63,223 nucleotides of DNA, taken from positions 1 through 63,223 of the forward strand of contig JAADHC010000011.1 in assembly GCA_013152085.1 (NCBI GenBank), in the 5' to 3' direction. A program made the translations under genes and the position numbers. Positions 33,561 to 42,488 of this stretch are shown one piece after another. Every line of letters starts with the position of its first letter. Positions within the stretch are counted from its first letter, which is position 1. The notes beneath the pieces are model-generated. The model was not told the origin of the DNA. It did no database searches and worked only from the letters and a program-made list of their open reading frames with translations. This DNA comes from Chlorobiota bacterium (GTDB lineage: Bacteria > Bacteroidota > Bacteroidia > Bacteroidales > VadinHA17).

Positions 33561-36356
33561 CTAAAAATCCCCGTTGGCATTCCCGAAAATCCTGAAATTA
33601 TAAGAGAGGGTAACAATCGGTTGACCGAAAATGGACAGTTTATACCCTTTCATTTCACCATTTTCCATCTTAAAATATATTGAATATGGATTTCGTCTGC
33701 CCAAAACATTATAAACAGCCAGGGTAAATGATGAATGATTCAATTTGTATTTTTTCAGATTACCGTTCAACGTAGCTGCCAGGTCAAGTCTTTCATAATC
33801 GGGAATCCGGAACGCATTTCTTTCCGAATAGAAAATACGGTTCACACCGGCAAAGTCATAATAGCCGGCAGGATAAGTAATAGGCCTTCCCGTATTGTAA
33901 ACATAGGTTGCCGTTATGTTAAATCTTCTGGAAAGCTTCGAATTTACCACAACCTTAAGATCATGTGGCTTGTCATAATCTGCAGGGAAAAAGCGGCCAT
34001 CATTCACTTTTTCTTCAGCAAAATTCCCGTCAGCCTTATGAAATATCCTGGAATAAGTATAGCCGACCCATCCTGTAATGCTGCCGCGCACTTTCTTAAC
34101 CATCAATTCAATGCCATAGGCTTTTCCTGTCCCGTTGATGATATCCGTTTCCAGATGCTCATTCATCAGCAGGCTGGCCCCGCCCTTGTAATCAATGATG
34201 TTGCCGAGCTTTTTGTAATAAGCCTCCACAGAAGTTTCGATCATATCATTTTTAAAATTTCTGTAAACGCCAAGCGATATCTGGTCACTGATCTGAGGTT
34301 TAATGTATTTATTACTCAGTTTCCAGATATCTGTTGGAGAAATAGCCGTTGTGTTGGAGATCATCTGGATATACTGGGACATTCGCTGAATCCCGGCTTT
34401 TAATGAGAATCCGTAACCGAGGAGGAAACGGGAGGTAAGCCTGTATTCCAGGTCCGGATAAAAGGCTTTTATCTGCCCGCGGTGATAATATACCGTATCT
34501 TTAATATTCTCTGCCGAAAGGGGCATATTCTCATAATAGTCAAATTCGGCATTGGGCCCGAATGATGTATACACATTGAATCTCAGACCTCCTGACAAAG
34601 TGATCAGGGGTGATATTTTAAACTCATCACTCAGGTATAAAGCGTTTTCCACAGCCCTGTCATCTTCCAGCTTTTTGGGGACAATCGATGAAAAATCATT
34701 TAAGGGTTGTCGTACACCCGGTGCAAGCCAATAGTAAGTTGAGTTCAGGCCAAAATCAATTTTATGCATTTCATTGGGCAACCAGGTAAAATCAGCTCTG
34801 ACAATACTCTGATCCAGCCTGTAATACATGGAACTCATGGCCGTGGTGTCCTGAACATCATTGATTTGATAATCGTAGTTGCTCCGGATAACAGAAAAGG
34901 CTGCAAACAAACCTGGTTTGAAAACATGATTCCATTGGATGTCAGCAGCCATATTTCTGTAATCAAAAGCACTTTCTTTATAATAATCGAATTTATCCCT
35001 GCTGGTATATCCGGATATTGAAATTTTGTTTTTTTGATCAATCACGATACTGGTTATCCCCTGGATATCGTAGAAGCCGGCAGTGCTCTTCTGCAATTGA
35101 ATATTATTCAATTGTTTAAGCAGCCAGTCAGAATAAGTTGTTCTGGTGCTTAGAATAAAAGTTGCCTTTTTTGTTACCGGCCCTTCAACCATAAGTCTGC
35201 CGGTAACCGGGCTAAATCCTCCGCTGAACCTGATTTTTTCTTTGTTGCCTTCTTTAAGCTTAATATCCATTACCGAAGAGATCCGGCCACCATATTTTGC
35301 AGGGACTCCGCTTTTATATAAAGTAACATCCTCAATCATATCCGAATTAAAAGCGGAAAAGAAGCCAAAAAAGTGAGCGGAGTTAACGACCGGCACGCCA
35401 TTGAGTAATATCAGGTTCTGGTCGGTACTGCCTCCCCTAACATTATAACCGGCTGCTGCTTCCCCGACACTTTGGACTCCGGGCAACAGTAACGAGCTTT
35501 TTACCACGTCAACCTCTCCCAGGCCCATAGGGATCTGCCTGAGCATTTTTATACTTATTTTTTCAATCCCCATCCTCAGGTTATGAACATTATTCTCTTT
35601 TTCGGCGGTAATCGTTACTTCGTCAAGTTGATTTACCTTCTCAAATATTTCGATATTGAATGTCCCGTCAGAATATAACATCAGGTTTCGCCGTGCGGTT
35701 TTCATTCCAATGGTTCTGAATTCAACAAGATGCCGGCCTTTCGGTAACGCGAGAGCGTAAAAACCATCCTTATCCGATGTTGCCCCCACCCGGATTTTAG
35801 GAACATATACAACGGCACCCACTACCGGCAAGCCAGTTTTGGCATCTTTAATGTGTCCGGAAAGTACAGCCTGTCCTCCCTGGTTCATCTCTGCCGGATT
35901 ACCGATCCTGAAAAGTCTGAATTCATCACTTATTTTTCTCTCCGCAACATTCTTGCCCCCAGGTAAAGTATAAATACCCGTGTCAACTTTATTCGATGCA
36001 TGCGCCAAATACTTTTCATACTCCTCCCTGAAATTGGTTTTAATGACATATCCTTTTGAAAGGATGATCTTGTTATCCGGGGTAATGATAAAAGTGATTC
36101 CGCTGTCTGACAATACTTTATTTAATATCCGGTCAATGCTTTGTTTCTCCGTACTGATATTTATATTAAGACTGTCCACCCAATCGTTGGCATAATAAAT
36201 CTTAAACTGTGTTTTCCCTTCTATACTATCGACAAATGCTTTAAAAGAGGTATTCCGGAGATGCAGGGTCAATTTATGCTCCTGTCCCCGGGTAAGAAAA
36301 GGTATCGAGCACAAAAAGCAAAGCCACCATATTCTGCCAGTAACAAGACTTTTCAT
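33561..36356 (-). CDS. TonB-dependent receptor with STN and carboxypeptidase-like domains
   Basis: This 931-residue outer-membrane protein has a signal peptide ending near residue 24 (LTRGQ). A secretin/TonB short N-terminal (STN) domain follows (about 28-108; ITFIITPDNKIILSKG). A carboxypeptidase regulatory-like domain covers about 165-255 (GHIKDAKTGLPVVGAVVYVP). The plug contains YNVRGGSTDQNLILLNGVPV near 305, and the rest is a 22-strand barrel. The protein would import a large ligand using TonB energy; an STN domain often means signalling to a FecR/sigma pair, but none is in the window. It overlaps the preceding gene by four bases (ATGA). The divergent DUF4249 lipoprotein is a known partner type for such receptors. 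Confidence 0.9.
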   Translation of the reverse strand: MKSLVTGRIWWLCFLCSIPFLTRGQEHKLTLHLRNTSFKAFVDSIEGKTQFKIYYANDWVDSLNINISTEKQSIDRILNKVLSDSGITFIITPDNKIILSKGYVIKTNFREEYEKYLAHASNKVDTGIYTLPGGKNVAERKISDEFRLFRIGNPAEMNQGGQAVLSGHIKDAKTGLPVVGAVVYVPKIRVGATSDKDGFYALALPKGRHLVEFRTIGMKTARRNLMLYSDGTFNIEIFEKVNQLDEVTITAEKENNVHNLRMGIEKISIKMLRQIPMGLGEVDVVKSSLLLPGVQSVGEAAAGYNVRGGSTDQNLILLNGVPVVNSAHFFGFFSAFNSDMIEDVTLYKSGVPAKYGGRISSVMDIKLKEGNKEKIRFSGGFSPVTGRLMVEGPVTKKATFILSTRTTYSDWLLKQLNNIQLQKSTAGFYDIQGITSIVIDQKNKISISGYTSRDKFDYYKESAFDYRNMAADIQWNHVFKPGLFAAFSVIRSNYDYQINDVQDTTAMSSMYYRLDQSIVRADFTWLPNEMHKIDFGLNSTYYWLAPGVRQPLNDFSSIVPKKLEDDRAVENALYLSDEFKISPLITLSGGLRFNVYTSFGPNAEFDYYENMPLSAENIKDTVYYHRGQIKAFYPDLEYRLTSRFLLGYGFSLKAGIQRMSQYIQMISNTTAISPTDIWKLSNKYIKPQISDQISLGVYRNFKNDMIETSVEAYYKKLGNIIDYKGGASLLMNEHLETDIINGTGKAYGIELMVKKVRGSITGWVGYTYSRIFHKADGNFAEEKVNDGRFFPADYDKPHDLKVVVNSKLSRRFNITATYVYNTGRPITYPAGYYDFAGVNRIFYSERNAFRIPDYERLDLAATLNGNLKKYKLNHSSFTLAVYNVLGRRNPYSIYFKMENGEMKGYKLSIFGQPIVTLSYNFRIFGNANGDF

Positions 36357-37147
36357 GGCTGTTTCAGACTGTCATAAAAGGTTAATATGCTTTTCATCTC
36401 TTCTTTGTCAGCCATGCTAACGGATATCCCCGCCGATTTGATAAACTTTTTTACTTCCGGGCTTTTATCAGACAGTGCTTTTAAAAGACTCCGTTTCCCC
36501 CGGATATTATATATCTCCCCCTTATTCAGAATATACCGTTTCGGTTTATATTTAAATATTTTCTTCCCTTCATCAATAACGATGATTGATTTATGCTTAA
36601 TGACAAACCGGCATCCGCCATCATATACAAGTTCAAAATATCCATCTTTTAAAGGGTCTGTTATCGAATCGGAAAAATCCATATATCTGAAAATCATTTT
36701 ATTACCTGACATATCTAAACTGAACCCGTCAATAATAAACGGATTTAGAACAACAGGTATGATTGCGCCATTTATCTGATGTTCAGGCCCGTAAAATATA
36801 AGCAGGTCTTTATAGCTATCATACTGAAGTAAAACATGGTCATATTTTTTACCCCGGATAATAATGGAGCCTGCAGAATTCGGAATGGCCGGAATTAAAG
36901 GAGTAGAGATAAACGGGAAAAAATAGCTCTCGTATTCTCTTCCGCCAAGGGCTTCATTTGATGAAAAATTCATAATGCTATCATACAATCCCTGCAGAAA
37001 ACCATATTGTTTTTGACGAATGGAATCATTTTTGTAAGTAGTGGTCATGAAAGGTTCCGGCATCTTGTTATACGGATTTTGAGCAGAAGAAAGTTGCCGG
37101 ATCAGGAATAGAAAAAACAGGAATATAACTTTTAATTTAATATTCAC
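36353..37147 (-). CDS. Exported protein of unknown function, upstream of the receptor
   Basis: This 264-residue protein has a signal peptide (KVIFLFFLFLIRQLSSAQ) and no recognisable domain. The middle is beta-rich: HVLLQYDSYKDLLIFYGP and FELVYDGGCRFVIKHKSI. The C-terminus reads KKFIKSAGISVSMADKEEM. It is translationally coupled to the receptor, so a periplasmic or outer-membrane partner role is likely (inference). Confidence 0.7.
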   Translation of the reverse strand: MNIKLKVIFLFFLFLIRQLSSAQNPYNKMPEPFMTTTYKNDSIRQKQYGFLQGLYDSIMNFSSNEALGGREYESYFFPFISTPLIPAIPNSAGSIIIRGKKYDHVLLQYDSYKDLLIFYGPEHQINGAIIPVVLNPFIIDGFSLDMSGNKMIFRYMDFSDSITDPLKDGYFELVYDGGCRFVIKHKSIIVIDEGKKIFKYKPKRYILNKGEIYNIRGKRSLLKALSDKSPEVKKFIKSAGISVSMADKEEMKSILTFYDSLKQP

Positions 37148-37349
37148 CGGGAGATCAAATTTTTAGTAAATCTGACAAAAAACAAAAGTTAAATGTAAGG
37201 ATACAATGTTAAGATAATAATTTGAGAAAAATGAATTAAAATTCCTTCAGGTTTCATACGTTTATAATTTTTTGCATGAAAATTTACAAATAACAGAACG
37301 CTCCCCAGTGTATTTAAAACCTGTTATCTCCGTGCCTGATGATAATTAC

Positions 37350-37357
37350 TATCTTTA
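37350..37357 (+). promoter_or_regulatory. Candidate -7 element for the DUF4249-MG2-GH144 operon
   Basis: TATCTTTA is one base from TAnnTTTG and lies 38 bases before the start codon. No -33 TTTG at proper spacing. Confidence 0.4.
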
Positions 37358-37395
37358 CACATCAATTTTGTGTCTGCTGTAATGATGAATGACAT

Positions 37396-38586
37396 ATGAA
37401 CAGGATCCTCCTGATTGCCGGAATATTTTTTGTAACACTCACTTCCTGTATTGACCCCTATGTATTGAATCTAAATGACTACGAGTCTTTACTGGTTGTT
37501 GATGGTCTCATAACCAATGAGGCAGCACCTTATACGATAAAATTATCCAGGACTTTTCAGGACAAGGATACCCTTCCGGTTATGGTTTCCAAGGCTGTGG
37601 TAACTGTAATGGACAAAAATGGTGTTGTTGCTGCTTTCAGGGAAGAAGCACCGGGGATTTACAGATCTGATCCGGATCTTTTTGTCGGGGAAACAGGCAA
37701 CACCTACATTTTGCATATTAAAACAGTGGACGGACTGGAATATGAATCATCACCGTGTTACATGTCTCCCGTTCCCGATATAGACAGCATCTTCTTTACA
37801 CCTGACAATGCATTCTTTGACAACGGCACCAAAGAAGAGACCGGCATCAGGATTTTTATCAATACCGGGAGGAATGATGACAACTGTAAATACTTTCGCT
37901 GGGAATATGAAGAAGTTTGGAAATTTAAAACCTCCTATCCTGCAGCTTACCAGTATTTAGGCGGAAGACAGGTCATTTCCATCCCCGTTAAAAACCATGT
38001 GTGCTGGGAATACCGGGACTCAAAAGACATTTTAATCCATTCTGTGGTATCACAACAAACTGATCAGATCACCGGAATGCCATTGAAATTTATAGCTCCT
38101 GCGAGATCAGACAGGTTAACACTTCAATATAGTATCCGGGTAAAACAATATTCATTATCTAAACAGGAATATGAGTTTTGGAACAATCTTAAACAGGTAT
38201 CCGAGGGTGGTGGAGACATCTTTGACAGGCAACCTTTTTCTGTTACCGGCAACATACGTTGCCTCAACAGGCAGGATAAGAAAGTACTGGGGTATTTTTC
38301 TGTTTCAGCCGCCAAACAAAAAAGAAAATATATCACCAGAAATGATATTAAAGACTTAAATTTGCCCAATTACAGATATCCGTGCACTGTCGTTCAGGTG
38401 GAGTCAACACCTACACAATCAATAGAAAATATCTATAATCTTTATACGGGAATGGGTTACGTTTTTGCTTACCCGATATATACCGGACTTTCCCTGACGG
38501 GAATGGCCTTTACCACAAAAGAATGTTCAGACTGCAGCCTGAACGGAGATACGATCAAACCTGATTTTTGGGTGGACATGCCATGA
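37396..38586 (+). CDS. DUF4249 lipoprotein
   Basis: This 396-residue protein has a lipoprotein signal with lipobox L-T-S-C at residues 15-18. The mature start DPYVLNLNDYESLLVVDG is the hallmark of DUF4249, as are I-T-N-E-A-A-P-Y-T-I-K-L-S-R and later Y-F-R-W-E-Y. These surface lipoproteins of Bacteroidota are usually encoded beside TonB-dependent receptors of the carboxypeptidase-like type, a suggested ligand-binding partnership. Here the receptor is divergent, 1 kb away. The stop overlaps the next start (ATGA). Confidence 0.85.
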   Translation: MNRILLIAGIFFVTLTSCIDPYVLNLNDYESLLVVDGLITNEAAPYTIKLSRTFQDKDTLPVMVSKAVVTVMDKNGVVAAFREEAPGIYRSDPDLFVGETGNTYILHIKTVDGLEYESSPCYMSPVPDIDSIFFTPDNAFFDNGTKEETGIRIFINTGRNDDNCKYFRWEYEEVWKFKTSYPAAYQYLGGRQVISIPVKNHVCWEYRDSKDILIHSVVSQQTDQITGMPLKFIAPARSDRLTLQYSIRVKQYSLSKQEYEFWNNLKQVSEGGGDIFDRQPFSVTGNIRCLNRQDKKVLGYFSVSAAKQKRKYITRNDIKDLNLPNYRYPCTVVQVESTPTQSIENIYNLYTGMGYVFAYPIYTGLSLTGMAFTTKECSDCSLNGDTIKPDFWVDMP

Positions 38587-41066
38587 AAAATTCTGTTAAG
38601 ACTTCTCCTGTACAAGAAACCCAAAAAGGAACCTTCCGGAAAATACGATCTGTCAGGGTAAAAAGACAGATGGGCGTATGTGCCGTTTTTCTTCATCACA
38701 CCCTGGTATTAAAAATACTGTCCCTGGCCATAATAAACGGGGCATTCCTGTTTACCGCATCATCCCAGGAACTTCTGAAAGAAATAGATAAGTACAACAA
38801 AACAAATTACAGGGAAGAACTGTATCTGCAGACCGATCGTGATATATATATCGTTGGTGAACAAGTCTGGTTAAAAGTGTACAAACTTGATGCCTTCACT
38901 AAAAAACCAAATAATATAAGCAAAGTGGTTTATATTGAATTGCTGAATCATACCGGATACCCTGTACAGCAGATCAAACTCAGAGCTGATAAGAATTCCG
39001 TATCAACAAATCTGATGTTGTCTGACACGCTTGGCAGTGGCCATTATTTATTACGGGCTTACACCAATTGGATGAAGAATTTTGATGAAAAAGATTTTGC
39101 TTTCAAGAATATTTCAGTTATCAATCCTTTTCAAAAACCCGATAAAACCGACTTTGCGTCAAACAATGGGCCAAACAATACTACGATTGATTCCTTTCTC
39201 TTTTATCCGGAAGGAGGAAAATTGGTTGCGGGCATAGGATCAAAAGTAAATTTTAAAGCATTGGACCGTTCCGGGAGGTTACAAAAAATGAACGCGGCTC
39301 TGGTAAATAAAAAAACGGATACACTTTGTCTGGTTGTAACGGAAAACAGCGGATTTGGCACTTTTTATATCAAGCCTGAAAAAGACGAAAACTACAACCT
39401 CCTGTATTCTGATAAAACCGGTGGCATCCGGAGTTTTCCACTGGGACAGATTAAAGATTCAGGGATTGTTATTTCTCTTGAAAATCTCAAAAAAGATACA
39501 CCGTTTGCTTTCCGGATCAATAAAAGTCCGGGATTTAATGCCCCTGATCAAACGTATTACCTCTTTTTAAGTACAGGTGGCATCGTCCAATTTATAAAAG
39601 AGACTGCCCTGAAAACAGCGGAAGTACTCCGTTTAAAAAAGAATAATATCCCCTATGGAATAATGAATCTTATGATTACGGATAAAGACGGAAGAATTTT
39701 GGCGAACAGGTGGTTTTATAATGAACCTGAGGACCGGCTTGTTTTTCAGGTCAGGTTAGATAAGATACAGTATGGCCCCAGAGAAAAAGTTACGGGATAC
39801 ATCCGTGCCGCAGATCAGGAAGGGAACCCGGTTGAAACGGATCTGACCCTGTCGGTTACAAAATCATGGCTGATAAATAAAAACCGGATAAACTTAGATA
39901 ACAGGTATAAATATTATGTTAGCCTGCGTACCGGAATCAGTGTTGGTCAGCATGCAGATATGAATGACAATCTGATTTTTTTCCCCGGTAATCCATACGG
40001 AAGGAATCATTTCATTGTACCGGATCAGATTAAGAAACAGAACCTGCCTGAGTTGGAAGGGAAAATGATTAGTGGTACCCTGAAAAGCTACACGACAGAC
40101 AAACCTTTAAAAAATATTGATATTGTCCTTTCTTTTATAGGTAAAGCGGCAAAATGCCAGTTCTACAAAACAAACAGTGATGGAAGTTTTTACTTTACGA
40201 TAAATGAAACCGGATTACAGGAAATGGTCATCCAGCCATTAAAAAGCGACCTGAAAGATTATTATGTGGAGCTTAATCCGGATTTTATAAATTCCGCTCA
40301 TCATTTTTTACCGGGATCCTTCAATCTTGATACCGGTAAGCTTGCAGAACTAAACGAAAGTATTATCAGTATGCAAATAAAGAATATTTATCGACCTTTC
40401 CGGCAAGACTACAGGAATAAAAAAGAGAACCCGGTCCTGTATAGTTTTTATGGGAAACCTGTAAATACAATTTATTTAGCTGATTATATACAACTCACTT
40501 CTGTCAGGGAAGCGATCAAAGAGATTGTGCCTTATGTGTATGTAAAGAAAAAAGGGGGCAAAAATAACTTTCAGTTCATCAGTAACATTTATGGCCTCGT
40601 TTTGGAAAAAAATCCTTTGGTACTGGTGGACGGAACACCTTTTAATGATATTGATCAGATATTGAATATGAATTCGTCCGACCTGGAACGTATCGAAGTA
40701 TTAAACCGAAGGTATCTTATTGACAGACACATTTTTGATGGCATCATTCATTTTATTACCAGGAAAGGAAATCTGACATCTGTAGATCCGGGTTATCCGG
40801 TTTTCAGGCAGGCTTATACCTGTTTTCATCAATCCGTTAACTTCAGCTCACCGGATTATAGCACGGATTCATTAAAAAACAGCCGGCTTCCCGATTTTAG
40901 AAATACCCTCTACTGGAATCCGGGTTTACATACCCAAAAAGATGGAACGGTTCGTTTTGAGTTTTATACTTCCGATGAGGAAGGGGATTATACCCTGTTC
41001 ATGGAAGGGATATCTCCGGATGGGAAAACGGGGAAAACGGTGAAGAGACTGAACATTAATCATTAA
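38583..41066 (+). CDS. MG2 (alpha-2-macroglobulin-like) protein with plug-like domain
   Basis: With the start at ATG 38583, which overlaps the DUF4249 stop, the protein is 827 residues. An unusual basic N-terminus of about 40 residues precedes a hydrophobic signal (LVLKILSLAIINGAFLF). YLQTDRDIYIVGEQVWLKVY near 82-101 is the MG2 beta-sandwich entry, and several Ig-like macroglobulin domains follow. A plug-like segment (LVLVDGTPFNDIDQIL...IEVLNR) occurs near 680-715. The end TLYWNPG..TVRFEFYTSD is the usual closing domain of this Bacteroidota family. No thioester motif is seen. It probably works at the outer membrane with the receptor system. Confidence 0.8.
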   Translation: MKNSVKTSPVQETQKGTFRKIRSVRVKRQMGVCAVFLHHTLVLKILSLAIINGAFLFTASSQELLKEIDKYNKTNYREELYLQTDRDIYIVGEQVWLKVYKLDAFTKKPNNISKVVYIELLNHTGYPVQQIKLRADKNSVSTNLMLSDTLGSGHYLLRAYTNWMKNFDEKDFAFKNISVINPFQKPDKTDFASNNGPNNTTIDSFLFYPEGGKLVAGIGSKVNFKALDRSGRLQKMNAALVNKKTDTLCLVVTENSGFGTFYIKPEKDENYNLLYSDKTGGIRSFPLGQIKDSGIVISLENLKKDTPFAFRINKSPGFNAPDQTYYLFLSTGGIVQFIKETALKTAEVLRLKKNNIPYGIMNLMITDKDGRILANRWFYNEPEDRLVFQVRLDKIQYGPREKVTGYIRAADQEGNPVETDLTLSVTKSWLINKNRINLDNRYKYYVSLRTGISVGQHADMNDNLIFFPGNPYGRNHFIVPDQIKKQNLPELEGKMISGTLKSYTTDKPLKNIDIVLSFIGKAAKCQFYKTNSDGSFYFTINETGLQEMVIQPLKSDLKDYYVELNPDFINSAHHFLPGSFNLDTGKLAELNESIISMQIKNIYRPFRQDYRNKKENPVLYSFYGKPVNTIYLADYIQLTSVREAIKEIVPYVYVKKKGGKNNFQFISNIYGLVLEKNPLVLVDGTPFNDIDQILNMNSSDLERIEVLNRRYLIDRHIFDGIIHFITRKGNLTSVDPGYPVFRQAYTCFHQSVNFSSPDYSTDSLKNSRLPDFRNTLYWNPGLHTQKDGTVRFEFYTSDEEGDYTLFMEGISPDGKTGKTVKRLNINH

Positions 41067-41075
41067 TAACAAAAC

Positions 41076-42443
41076 ATGACAAAATTATTCTTTCCGGTAA
41101 CCCTTATGGTGCTTATTATTATCCTTTCTTATTGCACTTCGGACAAAAACAGTTCAGCACCGGATCATAAAACCTTATCCGATACTGAATTGCTGGCTTT
41201 AGTACAGCAAAAAACCTTTCAATATTTCTGGGACGGTGCTGAACCGCACTCCGGTGCAGCCCGCGAACGGATTCATGAAGACGGTATCTATCCCGAAAAC
41301 GACCGGAATATTGTTACCACCGGAGGGACGGGTTTCGGAATTATGGCCATTATTGCAGGCATTGAAGAGGGATTTATTACCCGGACGGAAGGTTATGCAA
41401 GAATTCAAAAAATTGTTAATTTCCTGTCCACAGCCGACCGTTTTCACGGGATGTGGCCCCACTGGCTCGACGGGGAAACCGGCAAGGTCAAACCTTTTTC
41501 GGAAAAAGATGACGGAGCTGACGGCGTAGAATCCGCCTATCTTTTCCAGGGGCTGTTGACTGCCAGGCAATATTTCCGGGAAGGCACCGGGGAAGAAAAT
41601 GCACTGGCAGCAAAAATAGATACTTTGTGGCGCCAGGCAGAATGGTCCTGGTTTAGAAAGAACGGAGAAAATGTGTTGTACTGGCACTGGTCACCGAATT
41701 ACCAGTGGGAAATGAATTTCCCTGTACAGGGGTACAACGAATGTCTGATTTATTATATACTGGCAGCATCATCTCCTGTATGGAGTATACCTCCGGAGGT
41801 TTACCATGAGGGATGGGCCAGAAACGGTAACATTGACACCCTGGTCACCACATACGGATACTCGCTTTCCTTAAAGCACAATAACGCCGAAACCTATGGT
41901 GGCCCGTTGTTCTGGGCCCATTATTCATATCTCGGTCTGAACCCGAAAGGGCTGCAGGATCAATATGCCGATTACTGGCAGGAAAATGCAAACCAAACCC
42001 GGATCAACCGGAAGTGGTGTATTGATAACCCGGAACATTACAAAGGGTATGGCCCGGACTGCTGGGGACTTACAGCGAGCTATTCCAGAAATGACGACGG
42101 ATCGGTCGGGTATGCTGCACACCAGCCCGGAGATGATAAAGGAGTGATCTCCCCAACTGCGGCTATTTCATCCATCCCTTATATCCCGGAATATTCGATA
42201 CAGGCAATTCGGGGATTCTATGATAAGTACGGAGACAGACTCCTGGGTAAATATGGTTTCTTTGATGCATTTTCGCCTCAATACGACTGGTTTCCCAAAC
42301 GATACCTCGCCATTGATCAGGGGCCGATTGTTGTTATGATTGAGAATTACCGAAGCGGGTTATTATGGAAACTATTCATGTCTGCGCCTGAGATCCAGGA
42401 AGGACTGACGAAACTGGACTTTTCATACCGGGTTGAACCGTAG
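41076..42443 (+). CDS. Lipoprotein glycoside hydrolase, GH144-like (glucoamylase-like domain)
   Basis: This 455-residue protein has a lipobox-like L-S-Y-C near residue 20. The catalytic (alpha/alpha)6-type domain of the Glycoamylase/GH144 group is recognisable by FQYFWDGAEPHSGAARER near 50-67, T-G-G-T-G-F-G, M-W-P-H-W near 129-133, E-S-A-Y-L-F-Q-G-L, and the end YDWFPKRYLAIDQGPIVVMIENYRSGL. GH144 includes endo-beta-1,2-glucanases, so beta-1,2-glucan is the best guess for substrate. The gene is 9 bases after the MG2 gene, so they share a transcript. Confidence 0.85.
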   Translation: MTKLFFPVTLMVLIIILSYCTSDKNSSAPDHKTLSDTELLALVQQKTFQYFWDGAEPHSGAARERIHEDGIYPENDRNIVTTGGTGFGIMAIIAGIEEGFITRTEGYARIQKIVNFLSTADRFHGMWPHWLDGETGKVKPFSEKDDGADGVESAYLFQGLLTARQYFREGTGEENALAAKIDTLWRQAEWSWFRKNGENVLYWHWSPNYQWEMNFPVQGYNECLIYYILAASSPVWSIPPEVYHEGWARNGNIDTLVTTYGYSLSLKHNNAETYGGPLFWAHYSYLGLNPKGLQDQYADYWQENANQTRINRKWCIDNPEHYKGYGPDCWGLTASYSRNDDGSVGYAAHQPGDDKGVISPTAAISSIPYIPEYSIQAIRGFYDKYGDRLLGKYGFFDAFSPQYDWFPKRYLAIDQGPIVVMIENYRSGLLWKLFMSAPEIQEGLTKLDFSYRVEP

Positions 42444-42461
42444 ATATATTTTTATAACTTT
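42433..42461 (+). promoter_or_regulatory. Candidate promoter of the sulfatase gene
   Basis: TTGA (42433-42436) and TAACTTTA (42454-42461) are 17 bases apart and resemble the -33 TTTG and -7 TAnnTTTG boxes with one mismatch each. The start codon is 28 bases downstream. Confidence 0.45.
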
Positions 42462-42488
42462 ACTCCTCAGGTTTAAAAAATCATACAC

